From positions 62,001-126,000 of the forward strand of contig CANGYJ010000009.1 in NCBI GenBank assembly GCA_947458455.1: 64,000 nucleotides of DNA, written 5' to 3'. Source of the DNA: Verrucomicrobiaceae bacterium. Its GTDB lineage: Bacteria > Verrucomicrobiota > Verrucomicrobiia > Verrucomicrobiales > Verrucomicrobiaceae. The stretch's first letter is position 1, and each line of letters opens with the position of its first letter. Positions 27,012-35,982 of this stretch are shown piece by piece. Under the pieces are notes generated by a model. It did not search any database. It worked only from the letters and a program-made list of their open reading frames with translations, and was not told the DNA's origin. Made by a program: the position numbers and the translations under genes.

Positions 27012-27788
27012 ATGACCACGAAAAGTTACACACGTGAATTCTGGCTTCTCACCTTGGCCGGGGCGACTTTTCTGCTCGGCTGCGCCGCTCCCCTGCCCAC
27101 GGCGCAGGCCGGTTTGACCTCGGCGCAGATGAACCGCGTGGGCCAGCGCATCTGGCAAAACGAGTGCGCTGGCAGCGTGGCCGGCCTGACGAGCTGGAAC
27201 GGCGGCGAGGATTTCGCGTCGCTGGGCATCGGCCATTTCATCTGGTATCCGGCCGGACGGCGCGGGCCGTTCGAGGAGAGTTTTCCCGGCCTCGTGAGGC
27301 ATCTGGAGGCTCGCGGCGTGCCGATGCCGGGCTGGACCAAAGGCGCGTGCGCCTGGAACTCGAAGGCGGTCTTTGACGCCGACAAAAATAGCCCGCGACA
27401 GGCCGAACTGCGCAAGGTCCTCGCCGCGAATGTGGGCCTGCAAACCGAGTACATCATGCTGCGGCTCCAGCGTGCTGCTGGCAGCATGACCGGCGCGGCG
27501 AAGAGCGGTTTCGCGTCTATGAACACGACGCCGGAGGGCATGTTTTGCCTGATCGACTATGTGAATTTCAAAGGCGAGGGCACGAACCCCAAGGAACGCT
27601 ATCGCGGCCAAGGCTGGGGCCTCATGCAGGTGCTCGAAGACATGCGCGGCGGCACGCCCGCCGCCTTCGCCGAAGCCTCCAAACGCGTCCTCAGCCGCCG
27701 TGTGGCGAATTCTCCCCCTGAACGCGGCGAACAGCGCTGGCTGGCTGGGTGGCATAACCGCTGTGAGGCGTATAAGAGGCCGCTGTGA
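27012..27788 (+). CDS. Exported lipoprotein of a conserved NEC/GIGHFIWYP family
   Basis: 258-aa protein with a signal peptide and lipobox (LLGC, Cys24), so a lipoprotein. The core IWQNECAGSVAGLTSWNGGE and SLGIGHFIWYP (about 48-80) is a strongly patterned motif that I know only from conserved exported proteins of uncharacterised function. An acidic residue (Glu51) followed by Gly-rich turns recalls lysozyme-like folds, but I cannot establish this. The C-terminal half contains RYRGQGWGLMQVLEDM and WLAGWHNRCEAY. It is divergent from the giant FHA gene, with 158 bp between starts, and is followed by a sulfatase gene 59 bp downstream. Confidence 0.8.
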   Translation: MTTKSYTREFWLLTLAGATFLLGCAAPLPTAQAGLTSAQMNRVGQRIWQNECAGSVAGLTSWNGGEDFASLGIGHFIWYPAGRRGPFEESFPGLVRHLEARGVPMPGWTKGACAWNSKAVFDADKNSPRQAELRKVLAANVGLQTEYIMLRLQRAAGSMTGAAKSGFASMNTTPEGMFCLIDYVNFKGEGTNPKERYRGQGWGLMQVLEDMRGGTPAAFAEASKRVLSRRVANSPPERGEQRWLAGWHNRCEAYKRPL

Positions 27789-27847
27789 GGTGACCTCACT
27801 GACCTGATTGACAGAGTGACGGTGTGGCTGGCGTTCGCAGCGCTTCC

Positions 27848-29245
27848 ATGAAGACCCTGCTCGTCCTTTTGTTCCTGGCCTCCCCGCTGCTCGCGGCGAA
27901 GCCGAATGTGCTTTTTCTCTTCGCCGATGACCACACCTACGAGGCGGTGCGGGCCTTCGGGCACACGGATATCGACACGCCGAACCTCGACCGACTCGCG
28001 GCCCGCGGCACCACCTTCACCCGCGCTTACAACATGGGCTCGTGGAGCGGCGCGGTGTGCGTGGCCAGCCGCACGATGCTCATCAGCGGACGCAGCGTGT
28101 GGGATGCTGGCAAAATCCACAAGACCACCGATGCGGAGCGCAAGGCCGGCGTGCTCTGGCCGCAGCTCATGAAGAAAGCGGGCTACAAAACCTACATGAC
28201 CGGCAAGTGGCACATCGAGACGGATGCCGCGAAGTGCTTTGACGTCACACGCGATGTCCGCGCCGGCATGCCGAAGACCGTCGCCTCTGCCTACAACCGC
28301 CCCATCGCCGACCAGACGGATGCGTGGAGCCCGTTCGATCAATCCCTCGGCGGCTTTTGGGAAGGCGGCACGCATTGGAGCGAGGTGGTGGCGAATCACA
28401 CCCTCAGCTTCCTCGCCGAGGCGAAGCAAGGCAGCGATCCCTTCTTCATCTACGCCGCCTTCAATGCCCCGCATGATCCACGGCAGGCGCCGAAGGAATT
28501 CGTGGACCGCTACCCGCTCAGCCGCATCGCCATGCCAGCGAATTTTCTCCCCGAGTATCCGCACAAAGACGCCATCGGCTGCTCGCACAAGCTGCGGGAT
28601 GAAAACCTCGCGCCGATGCCCCGCACCGAACTGGCGGTGAAGACGCATCGTGCCGAATACTACGCCCTCATCACGCATCTCGACTCGCAGTTCGGCCGCA
28701 TCCTTGATGCGCTCGATGCCTCCGGCCAGGCGGAGAACACCTGGATTTTCTTCACCGCCGACCACGGGCTCGCCGTGGGACATCACGGCCTCCTCGGCAA
28801 ACAAAACCTGTATGACCACAGCGTGCGTGTGCCCTTCCTCGTGGCTGGCCCCGGCGTGGCGAAAGGCGCGAAGAACGACGCCGCGATCTACCTGCAAGAC
28901 GTGATGGCCACCGCCCTCGATCTCGCTGACGCGGAAAAGCCCGCGCATGTTTTCTTCAACAGCCTGCGTCCGCTGTTGAATGGCGAAAAAAGCCGCTACG
29001 AATCCGTCTATGGTGCCTACCTTGAACTCCAACGCGCCATCACGCACGATGGCTGGAAGCTCATCGCCTATCCAAAGGCCAAAGTGCTGCGTCTCTACCA
29101 CCTCGCCGAAGATCCGCAGGAGATGCAAGACCTTGCGGCGAAGACCGAGCATGCCGCCAAGGTCAAAGATCTCCTCCAACGCCTCGTGAAGCTCTCCACC
29201 GATCTCCACGACAAGGTGGATTTGACGAAGGTGTTTGGGGAATGA
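27848..29245 (+). CDS. Secreted sulfatase (choline/heparan-sulfatase-like)
   Basis: 465-aa type I sulfatase. ATG 27848 gives the signal peptide MKTLLVLLFLASPLLA, followed by the metal strand FADDH. The active-site motif is C-V-A-S-R at 71-75 (Cys71 becoming formylglycine), an Ala-containing variant of C-x-P-S-R. TGKWHIE and ADHGLAVGHHG provide further active-site and metal residues. It differs clearly from the sulfatase at 44-1510 and probably has another substrate. A longer frame from 27824 adds eight residues before the signal peptide. Confidence 0.93.
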   Translation: MKTLLVLLFLASPLLAAKPNVLFLFADDHTYEAVRAFGHTDIDTPNLDRLAARGTTFTRAYNMGSWSGAVCVASRTMLISGRSVWDAGKIHKTTDAERKAGVLWPQLMKKAGYKTYMTGKWHIETDAAKCFDVTRDVRAGMPKTVASAYNRPIADQTDAWSPFDQSLGGFWEGGTHWSEVVANHTLSFLAEAKQGSDPFFIYAAFNAPHDPRQAPKEFVDRYPLSRIAMPANFLPEYPHKDAIGCSHKLRDENLAPMPRTELAVKTHRAEYYALITHLDSQFGRILDALDASGQAENTWIFFTADHGLAVGHHGLLGKQNLYDHSVRVPFLVAGPGVAKGAKNDAAIYLQDVMATALDLADAEKPAHVFFNSLRPLLNGEKSRYESVYGAYLELQRAITHDGWKLIAYPKAKVLRLYHLAEDPQEMQDLAAKTEHAAKVKDLLQRLVKLSTDLHDKVDLTKVFGE

Positions 29246-29257
29246 ACGTCGCGCCGC

Positions 29258-29686
29258 CTACAACCGCGAACTCGCCGGAGGGGTGAAGCGCGACGGCAAT
29301 GGAAGGTGGATGAGCAGCAGCAGGATCGAGCCGCCGATGAAGGGCAGCCAGGCGTCCTTGCCGGGAACGCTGAGGCCATTGACGAAGCCGAGGACGCCGA
29401 TGCTCTCACTGAGGGCAAAGACGATGATGTTGCCGATCAAGAAAAGGCTCTGCCCCGGAAGCGTGGCAAGGGACACCTTACCTTGGGCGAAGCCGCCGAG
29501 CATGAAATGGCGGAGCACAAAGGTCAGCGCGGCGGTTGTTCCCGCCACGAGGGCGAAGATGTCGGCATTTGATTCACCCTTGGGCTCGCTGGTATTGGTG
29601 GTGAGAACAAAAACGAAGAGGAGCTGGCCGATGATGAGCGAGCTCCAGATGAGGAAGACCGTGAGAAAGACAGGGCGAATGGTCAT
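29258..29686 (-). CDS. Small integral membrane protein, function unknown
   Basis: 142 residues with about four hydrophobic helices (roughly 5-27, 42-62, 78-103 and 112-128). The segment SLFLIGNIIVFALSESIGVL resembles the acidic-residue helix of ATP synthase c-type proteolipids (ALSESIG), but the rest does not make the protein a recognisable subunit c. It sits 19 bp downstream of the hydrolase gene at 29706 and converges with the sulfatase gene. Function not assigned. Confidence 0.75.
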   Translation of the reverse strand: MTIRPVFLTVFLIWSSLIIGQLLFVFVLTTNTSEPKGESNADIFALVAGTTAALTFVLRHFMLGGFAQGKVSLATLPGQSLFLIGNIIVFALSESIGVLGFVNGLSVPGKDAWLPFIGGSILLLLIHLPLPSRFTPPASSRL

Positions 29687-29705
29687 GGGTGGAAGAAAGC
29701 TTTCT

Positions 29706-30779
29706 TCAAGGCTTCAGCCAGTGCTCGAAGAAGCGGTAGATGGCCGCGTTGGATGCTTCGTTGGGATCGTGCTTCTCGCGGTTGGTCATGGAGACGCGGT
29801 CGGTGAAGCCCAGGAGCTGGTTCACGGCGATGACGTGCTTGAGCGAGAGCCAGCGCTTCGGCGGGTCCTCTTCCCCACCAGAGACGAGGAAGGGTCGCGG
29901 AGCCATGAGCGCATGCAGTTCTTGAAGGTCGTGGCCTTTTTCGACGAGCACCTTGTAGGCACCGGTGCGCGGGCTGTCCGCTCGCACGAGACCGGGTTTG
30001 CGAGCGAGCGAGGAATCGAGGCCCAGATACCATGGCTCCTGGTAGTTGATGCTGTGGCGAGTTTCCTCAAACACGATGCCGGGATCGCTCCAGGCGGCGC
30101 AGGCGTATTTCTCCCACAGGCAGGAGCCGAAGAGCGACCACTTCCCGCCATACGAATGGCCGACGATGCCGATGCGGCTGGCATCGACCTCCGGCTGCGC
30201 AGCGAGGGCGTACCACATGTTCGCGCAAAGGTAGCCGAGATAAGACAGCGGCTGGCATTTGGCCTCGGCACTCAAAACCGGCTTTCGCGCATCGCCGCCG
30301 GGTGAGCCGATGCAAAGCGTCACAAAACCCCGACGGGCGAGCTGCCAGGCAAAATCACGCAGCGGCTTCGGGCCGAGTCCCGCGCTGGTTTCGGGATCGT
30401 AATACGGCACGAAGACCGCCGGCCGTTTGCCAGAGGCTTTCGGTAGCAGCAGGTAGCCCTCGCCCGTCTGGCCGGGGGCGATTTCGATGCGCACTTTTCG
30501 CTGCGTGATGCCTTCTTCGCGGTCTTTGGTTTCCAGCACCTCGACGCGGGGATTCTCGATCACCTTCGGCCAGGCACCCATGAGGCCGTGCCAGTCCTGG
30601 AGGATCTCCTCACGGCGTCGCGGCCAGTCCTGCGCGGTCTTCACCGGGCTGCCATCGCGAAAAATCAGCGGTGAAGCTCCCACCGCCGGTTGGGAGGCAA
30701 ACTCCGCTGGCATCGTGGTGAAGGGTGCCTCGGCAAAAGCGAGCGTGAGGAGCGAGAAGAAAGCGAGAGCGAGTTTCAT
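29706..30779 (-). CDS. Secreted alpha/beta hydrolase (acetyl xylan esterase / dienelactone hydrolase-like)
   Basis: 357-aa exported alpha/beta hydrolase. ATG 30779 starts a signal peptide (MKLALAFFSLLTLAFA); a TTG at 30788 is less likely. The nucleophile elbow is GHSYGG, an oxyanion region is at VFVPYYDPET, and HDPNEASNAAIYRFFEHWL at the end carries the candidate catalytic His. PVC genomes have many such esterases close to sulfatases, and a role in removing acyl groups from polysaccharides is inferred. The next gene on the strand is the small membrane protein. Confidence 0.85.
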   Translation of the reverse strand: MKLALAFFSLLTLAFAEAPFTTMPAEFASQPAVGASPLIFRDGSPVKTAQDWPRRREEILQDWHGLMGAWPKVIENPRVEVLETKDREEGITQRKVRIEIAPGQTGEGYLLLPKASGKRPAVFVPYYDPETSAGLGPKPLRDFAWQLARRGFVTLCIGSPGGDARKPVLSAEAKCQPLSYLGYLCANMWYALAAQPEVDASRIGIVGHSYGGKWSLFGSCLWEKYACAAWSDPGIVFEETRHSINYQEPWYLGLDSSLARKPGLVRADSPRTGAYKVLVEKGHDLQELHALMAPRPFLVSGGEEDPPKRWLSLKHVIAVNQLLGFTDRVSMTNREKHDPNEASNAAIYRFFEHWLKP

Positions 30780-30823
30780 CTTTCCCAAGTCGCGATCAAA
30801 CCGGCCAACGTTTCAGTCTTTGC

Positions 30824-32491
30824 TCACCCCATCTGCGCAATGATCTGCGCCGCGACGATGCGCAGCAGCATCGTGAGCGGATAAACGGCCGCGTAAGCGA
30901 TGGCCGGTGAGTCGCAACGAGCCATCGTGGTGGCAAAGGCGAGCGCAGGTGGATCGGTCATGCCACCGGAGAGCAGGCCGCAAAGGTTCATGAAGTTCAT
31001 GCGGTGCCATTTGCGTGCGATGAAGCCCACCAGCAGCAGCGGCAGCATGGTGACGAGCACGCCGAGCAGCACCCACTGCAAACCCTGTGTCGAAAACACC
31101 GTGGCGGCGAATTTTTCGCCGGAGAGCAAACCGACGTTCGCGAGAAAAAGGATGATGCCGAGTTCGCGGAGGGCTCGATTGGCATTCAGCGGCATGTGCA
31201 TGACCATCGGCCCGAGGCGGCCGAGATGGCTCAAAAGGATGGCGACGACGAGCGGACCTCCGGCGAGGCCGAGGCGCACGGGCGCAGGAAGGCCTTCGAT
31301 GTGCACGGGATACAGCCCGAGTAGTACGCCGAGTAAAATGCCCGCGAAGATCGCGGCGAACTTCGTCTCCTGAAGCATGTGAACGGCATTGCCGAGCGCT
31401 TGCGTGGCGTGGTTGAGGCTTTCTTCATCGCCCACGAGCTGGAGCATGTCGCCAAACTGCAGCCGCACATCAGGCAGCGCGGTGAAGATGAGATCGCCAC
31501 GGCTCACGCGGGTGACGGTGACATTGTGAAGATGCTCCAGGCCGAGCTCGCGGACGGTTTTGCCGAGCATGCGCCTGTTGGTGAGCACCACGCGGCGGTA
31601 GGTGACATCGCCGGGAGCCTTCATGAGGTTCTCCGCGCTCACGCTGCCGATGACGAGGCGGAATTGCTCGAGGTGCGATTGCGTGCCCACGGCCATGATC
31701 GCATCGCCGAGATGCAGCCGCGTCTCCGGCGTGGCGGCTTTGACCTCCGTTTCATTCGCGGCGCGATAGCGGGAGATCACCACGCCGGTTTCCTGAATGC
31801 CGGGCACCTCCGCCAGCAAGATGCCATCGAGGTTTGGATTCTCGACGCGGAGATTCATGCGCTGGAGCGCCTCGATGCCTTCGCCCTGTTCTTCTCTAAA
31901 TTGGGCCGCTTCCGCTGCCACATCGATTTTGAACATCACCCGCAGCAAGATGAGCGAGCCGATGATGCCGACGATGGCGAGCGGGTAAGTGGCCGCGTAG
32001 GTCAAAGCGGGCAGCGTGACGAGATCCTGCGCGGCTCCCGAAGAGGCGAGCGCCTGCTGCGCCGCACCGAGAGCCGGTGTGTTCGTGGTGGCACCGGCGA
32101 AAAGGCCCGCGATGGCTGGCAAGGGCATGCCGAGCAGCCAGCCACCGACTCCCGCCACCACCGCGCCGCCCGCGACGAGGATGAAGGCGTAGCCATTGAG
32201 CACGCGGCCCTGCTTTCGCAGCGAGGCGAAGAAGCCCGGCCCCATCTGCATGCCGAGCGCGAAGACGAAGAGCACGAGCCCGAAGTCCTTCAAAAAGTGC
32301 GAGACCTCTGTTTCCGGCCTCAGGCCGAAATGCGCCGCCAACAGACCGGTGAAGAGCACACCCGCGATGCCCAGCTTGATGCCTTTGAAGCGCACATTCC
32401 CCAACCCGATGCCCGCGAGCACCACGATGCTTAAAACGAGCAGATCATGGGCGACGGGCGAGGACTCATGCAGGCGATGGAGAAAGGACAT
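30824..32491 (-). CDS. AspT/YidE-type transporter with central RCK_C domains
   Basis: 555-aa inner-membrane transporter of the aspartate:alanine exchanger superfamily. Two membrane halves, each with the signature loop (GATTNTPALGAA in the first, GGMTDPPALAFA in the second), flank a cytoplasmic region (about residues 185-370) of two TrkA-C-like domains, as in YidE and YbjL. ATG 32491 is used; the longer frame to 32542 lacks support. Substrate unknown; the family includes amino acid and dicarboxylate antiporters. It is divergent from the globin gene. Confidence 0.92.
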   Translation of the reverse strand: MSFLHRLHESSPVAHDLLVLSIVVLAGIGLGNVRFKGIKLGIAGVLFTGLLAAHFGLRPETEVSHFLKDFGLVLFVFALGMQMGPGFFASLRKQGRVLNGYAFILVAGGAVVAGVGGWLLGMPLPAIAGLFAGATTNTPALGAAQQALASSGAAQDLVTLPALTYAATYPLAIVGIIGSLILLRVMFKIDVAAEAAQFREEQGEGIEALQRMNLRVENPNLDGILLAEVPGIQETGVVISRYRAANETEVKAATPETRLHLGDAIMAVGTQSHLEQFRLVIGSVSAENLMKAPGDVTYRRVVLTNRRMLGKTVRELGLEHLHNVTVTRVSRGDLIFTALPDVRLQFGDMLQLVGDEESLNHATQALGNAVHMLQETKFAAIFAGILLGVLLGLYPVHIEGLPAPVRLGLAGGPLVVAILLSHLGRLGPMVMHMPLNANRALRELGIILFLANVGLLSGEKFAATVFSTQGLQWVLLGVLVTMLPLLLVGFIARKWHRMNFMNLCGLLSGGMTDPPALAFATTMARCDSPAIAYAAVYPLTMLLRIVAAQIIAQMG

Positions 32492-32643
32492 GCGTCCATC
32501 TCCAGTGGCATGAAGAGTGCCAGCCGTCCCACTCTTTTGCATGCCGATCTTGTGATGCGGTGGCTGGCATTCGCTGTGCCGGATTTGGCACGGGCATCAT
32601 TGCACCTTCCACGCGGCCTTTTTCCTGCTTGGAAAGGTCTTCT

Positions 32644-33018
32644 ATGAGCGACCCTTCCCCTTCTCTATACGAACGCCTCGGCGGCGAGGACATGATCTCC
32701 ACGTTGATCCCCGCGTTTTACGTCCGCGTGCTGGCCGATGCCGAGCTGGCACCGTTTTTCCGCCACACGGCCCTCGAAAAGCTGCACGATATGCAGCGCG
32801 AGTTCTTCACGATGGCCACCGGCGGTCCGGTTTCGTATTCCGGCAAGCCTCTCGCCCATGCGCATCATGGTCGCGGCATCTCGAAGCATCACTTCGCCCT
32901 CTTCACCACGCATCTCGTCGATACGCTGCTCGACATGGGCGTGACGCAACTGGAGGCCGATGAGGTCATCGACCGCGTGAACACCTTTGTGAACGAGATC
33001 ACCGGCACGTCGTATTGA
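32644..33018 (+). CDS. Group I truncated hemoglobin
   Basis: 124-aa 2-on-2 globin. The start is supported by MSDPSPSLYERLGGEDMIS, the usual N-terminus, and by a GGAAAGG about nine bases upstream, one of the very few Shine-Dalgarno-like sites in the window. The B-helix FY pair is at 25-26 and the proximal heme ligand is probably His74 in LAHAHHGRGISKHHF. Such globins bind O2 and NO and usually serve NO detoxification. It converges with the Dabb gene, nine bases away. Confidence 0.93.
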   Translation: MSDPSPSLYERLGGEDMISTLIPAFYVRVLADAELAPFFRHTALEKLHDMQREFFTMATGGPVSYSGKPLAHAHHGRGISKHHFALFTTHLVDTLLDMGVTQLEADEVIDRVNTFVNEITGTSY

Positions 33019-33027
33019 CGCGGCGGC

Positions 33028-33420
33028 TCACTCGCAGCCGATGTCATAGACCTGCACCTTCTTCGCCAGCGGCAGGAGGGTTTCCTTCACCGTGTTTTGA
33101 TGCACGGGATGCTTTTCATAGGCGTCCATGTCCGCCTTGCTGGCAAAGCGCATCACGAAGCCCACGTCAAAGCTGTCATCCACGATGGGGCGCTCGCTCG
33201 CCACGGCCGTGCCGACGCTGAGGTGCTGGATCTCTTGGATCTCCGCCTGGAATTTCCTCGCGCAGGCGATGAGCGTGGCGCGGTCGGCGGCATTGCCGGG
33301 ACGCTTCAGCCACACCAGCACGATGTGCTCGACCTTGCCCTTCGGCGTCGTCTGGCAGCAGGTGCAGGAGTTCAAAAACAGCGAAACGGCGGCGGCGAGG
33401 ATGAGAGTGGCGTTCTTCAT
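33028..33420 (-). CDS. Dabb (stress-responsive A/B barrel) domain lipoprotein
   Basis: 130-aa protein with an N-terminal signal peptide and probable lipobox (FLNSC). It then has a ferredoxin-like Dabb domain: VEHIVLVWLKRPGNAADR, VASERPIVDDSFDVGFVMRF and the terminal YEKHPVHQNTVKETLLPLAKKV. The family is widespread and its bacterial role is mostly unknown. Its start codon is only 23 bp from the divergent PQQ-propeller start codon, so regulation may be shared. Confidence 0.88.
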   Translation of the reverse strand: MKNATLILAAAVSLFLNSCTCCQTTPKGKVEHIVLVWLKRPGNAADRATLIACARKFQAEIQEIQHLSVGTAVASERPIVDDSFDVGFVMRFASKADMDAYEKHPVHQNTVKETLLPLAKKVQVYDIGCE

Positions 33421-33443
33421 GACGTTGGTTAGCCTGACACAAC

Positions 33444-34925
33444 ATGAAAAACCCGTCGAGACTGTTTCTGCTCCTTTTCGCCTTCTCCGCCTGCGCCGCG
33501 CAGGAGGCCTTTGACCGCCTCACCTTTCACGCCGCGCCGAAACCGCTCTCGAAGGCCGCGAAGACCAGCGACTGGCCACGCGTTCTCGGCCCCACAGATG
33601 ATGCGATTTCACCAGAGACCTCGCTTTTGAAAAAATGGGCCGCAGGCGAGCCGAAAGCCGTTTGGGAAGTGGCGATGGGTGAGGGCTACAACTCGCCCGC
33701 GATCAGCGGCGAGCATTGCGTGATCTTCCACGCCCTCGAAGGCAAGGAAACCATCGAGTGCCTGCATCGCGAAACAGGCAAGCGCTTCTGGCGGCACGAC
33801 TACGCGGTGACTTATCAGGACCGCTACGGCTTCAGCAATGGCCCGCGAGGCAGTCCGGTGATCGCGGAGGGCATCGTGGTGACCTTTGGCGTGACTGCGG
33901 AGATGCGGGCGCTGGATTTGAAGACCGGTAAACTGCTCTGGAAGCATGATCTGAAGACGGAGATGCATGTGCCGCAGGATTTCTTCGGGGCCGGTGGCAC
34001 GCCGCTGATTCTCGATGGTCGCGTCATCGTGAATGTCGGCGGCAAAAAAGGGCCGATTGATGACTCCGAAGGCCTTCGCGATCGCAAAGAACGCCTCGCC
34101 GAAGCGGGTGTGAGCGTGGCGGCCTTGGATCTGAAGAGCGGCGACATCGTGTGGAAGGTCGAGGACGCGTGGGGTGCGAGTTACGCCTCCCCCATTCCCG
34201 CCAAGCTGCACGGACAGACGAAGGTGCTCGTCTATGCCGGCGGCGAGAGTGATCCGGCCACCGGCGGCCTCATGTGCATCGATCCGAAGAGCGGGAAGCT
34301 GCATTCGAAGTTCGCTTGGCGTGACGACGAATACATCCAGGCCATCGGCACCTCACCGGTGGTCATTCCCGAAAAAAACCGCGCCTTCATCACCACCGCG
34401 TATCCGAAGGGCCGACCACTCGGCGGTGTGATGGTGGAATATGATGCCGACTTTCAGCCGAAGGAGGTGTGGAAGTCCACGAAGCTCGGCGTGCACTGGA
34501 TGAACCCGGTTTATCACGACGGCCATCTCTACGCCATCGACGGCGAGACCGAGCCGAAGTCCCGCCTCGTCTGCGTGAACGCCGATACCGGCGCGGAAGT
34601 GTGGGAGCAAAAGATCGAGTGGGACGACGCGGAATTCAGCCAACAAACCGGCCGCGCCAATCCCACCCGCCTCAGCATCCTGCGAGCGAGCCTTTTGAAG
34701 GTGGACGGTGCCTTTCTCTGCCTCGGCGAGATCGGTTCTCTGCACTGGCTCGACCTCAGCCCCGCCGGAGCCAAAGTGATCGCCCAAGCGCAGCCCTTTT
34801 ACGCCCTCAACACCTGGAGCCTGCCCGCCCTCAGCCACGGCCTGCTCTATGTGCGGCAGCAGCAGAAGGACCTCATGCAGAAGACCGGTGAGCGGATCAT
34901 CTGCCTCGATTTGAGAGGGGAGTGA
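33444..34925 (+). CDS. Exported PQQ-like beta-propeller protein
   Basis: 493 residues: a signal peptide (MKNPSRLFLLLFAFSACAA), then PQQ-type propeller blades with recurring 'A-x-D-x-K-x-G-x-x-x-W' patterns (RALDLKTGKLLWKHD, AALDLKSGDIVWKVE, VCVNADTGAEVWEQK). It resembles the BamB/PQQ-binding-like proteins abundant in Planctomycetes and Verrucomicrobia, many of which are not proven dehydrogenases. Lack of conserved catalytic residues in what I can see argues for a scaffold or binding role. It converges directly with the toxin gene, with no spacer. Confidence 0.9.
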   Translation: MKNPSRLFLLLFAFSACAAQEAFDRLTFHAAPKPLSKAAKTSDWPRVLGPTDDAISPETSLLKKWAAGEPKAVWEVAMGEGYNSPAISGEHCVIFHALEGKETIECLHRETGKRFWRHDYAVTYQDRYGFSNGPRGSPVIAEGIVVTFGVTAEMRALDLKTGKLLWKHDLKTEMHVPQDFFGAGGTPLILDGRVIVNVGGKKGPIDDSEGLRDRKERLAEAGVSVAALDLKSGDIVWKVEDAWGASYASPIPAKLHGQTKVLVYAGGESDPATGGLMCIDPKSGKLHSKFAWRDDEYIQAIGTSPVVIPEKNRAFITTAYPKGRPLGGVMVEYDADFQPKEVWKSTKLGVHWMNPVYHDGHLYAIDGETEPKSRLVCVNADTGAEVWEQKIEWDDAEFSQQTGRANPTRLSILRASLLKVDGAFLCLGEIGSLHWLDLSPAGAKVIAQAQPFYALNTWSLPALSHGLLYVRQQQKDLMQKTGERIICLDLRGE

Positions 34926-35201
34926 TCAGCTTCTCGTGGATCTCGCTGCGGCTACCTTGGCCACTCTCATGATTTTAACATGGCGGTCAGCAAAGTCGGT
35001 CCAGTAATAGATCAACCAACCTGCGTGACACGCGATGTCGATTCGGCGACCTCGATTGTCTCGTTCATCTGCGGCAGAATGCTGCTCCGGGTAGAGGCGG
35101 ATTTTCTCAAAGAACGAGAGCAGCTTGATCCGGTCACGTTTGGGGAGGCCGTCGAGTTCGACCACCGCCTCCAAATCGATGAGCAACCGGTAGTCGATCA
35201 T
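34926..35201 (-). CDS. Type II toxin, RelE/ParE family
   Basis: 91-aa basic protein with the RelE/ParE fold pattern: MIDYRLLIDLEAVVELDGLP, a helix RDRIKLLSFFEKI, and the strands GRRIDIACHAGWLIYYWTDFADRHVKIMRV. It is the second gene of a two-gene operon, four bases after the antitoxin stop. Either mRNA cleavage (RelE) or gyrase poisoning (ParE) is possible; the sequence does not decide. Confidence 0.78.
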   Translation of the reverse strand: MIDYRLLIDLEAVVELDGLPKRDRIKLLSFFEKIRLYPEQHSAADERDNRGRRIDIACHAGWLIYYWTDFADRHVKIMRVAKVAAARSTRS

Positions 35202-35205
35202 GCCG

Positions 35206-35400
35206 TCAGTTCGCCCAGCGTTGCTTGAGGTCGTCGAGACTCATCCAGTTGGCTGGATTTTTGTCGTCGATCTTTCTCGTGAAATCGGCGCGGATATCAT
35301 CATCGGACGCGATCTGAATCGAAGCGAGAAAAGCCATCAGCTCACCCTGCTCGGCGGGCGAGAGTTCCTTGGCTTCGTGCTTGAGTTGAGCGAGTGACAT
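35206..35400 (-). CDS. Antitoxin of the RelE/ParE pair
   Basis: 64-aa acidic, helical protein (LKHEAKELSPAEQGELMAFL, then SLDDLKQRW) placed directly before the toxin gene. Such antitoxins fold over the toxin with the C-terminal helix, and the pair usually represses its own promoter. The C-terminal SLDDLKQRW resembles TLDELKQRL of the orphan antitoxin at 3113, so the two may be distant relatives. Confidence 0.75.
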   Translation of the reverse strand: MSLAQLKHEAKELSPAEQGELMAFLASIQIASDDDIRADFTRKIDDKNPANWMSLDDLKQRWAN

Positions 35401-35505
35401 GAGAAGAGAGTAATAAATTCAGAAGCCGCCGTCAATCGTTCAGGCGTTCCGCTCGGCGGTGAAGCGGTTGACTTTGCCCCGGCCGCTTCGCACACTCGCG
35501 GCCTC

Positions 35506-35943
35506 ATGGGACTCCTCGATTCATTCGCCAAAAACGCGCTGGGCAGCATGCTCGGCGGCTCTTCCAAACAAGATCCTGCCGCAATGCTCAGCGGTCTGCT
35601 CAGCGAGGCGGGCGGCATCGAGGGGCTGATGTCCCAGTTTCAATCCGCAGGCTTTGGCAGCCACTTTGCCTCCTGGGTGTCCACCGGTGAAAACCAACCC
35701 GTGACCGAGGACCAGATGCAGAACGCCATTGGCCCGGAGGCCCTGCAAGGACTCGCCAGCAAGCTGGGCATGAACACTGGCACCGTCCTGCCGCTGCTGG
35801 CTCAGTTCCTCCCCCAGGTGATCGACAAGCTCACCCCTCAAGGCCAGATCGCCGACAACCATCCCTCCAGCGGCCAGCTCCAAAGCGTGCTCACCAGCGT
35901 CATCAGCAGCAGCCTTGGCGGTCTTTTTGGCGGCCGAAAGTGA
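35506..35943 (+). CDS. YidB family protein (DUF937)
   Basis: 145-aa Gly/Ser/Leu-rich protein of the YidB/DUF937 family (MGLLDSFAKNALGSMLGG, then FGSHFASWVSTGENQPVTEDQ and a hydrophobic LPQVIDKLTPQGQ). Family function is unknown; members are cytoplasmic or periplasmic small proteins. It is followed 39 bp later by the Y-family polymerase gene on the same strand. Confidence 0.88.
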   Translation: MGLLDSFAKNALGSMLGGSSKQDPAAMLSGLLSEAGGIEGLMSQFQSAGFGSHFASWVSTGENQPVTEDQMQNAIGPEALQGLASKLGMNTGTVLPLLAQFLPQVIDKLTPQGQIADNHPSSGQLQSVLTSVISSSLGGLFGGRK

Positions 35944-35982
35944 TCGCTTGAACAGCTTTTCTTTCACGGCATCGTCGGCTCC

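Noticed and set aside
27599-29209. 536-residue minus-strand frame over the second sulfatase
   Set aside because: Antisense shadow; the plus-strand sulfatase explains the region.
29258-29686. ATP synthase subunit c homologue
   Set aside because: Only the ALSESIG helix is similar; helix number and length do not fit.
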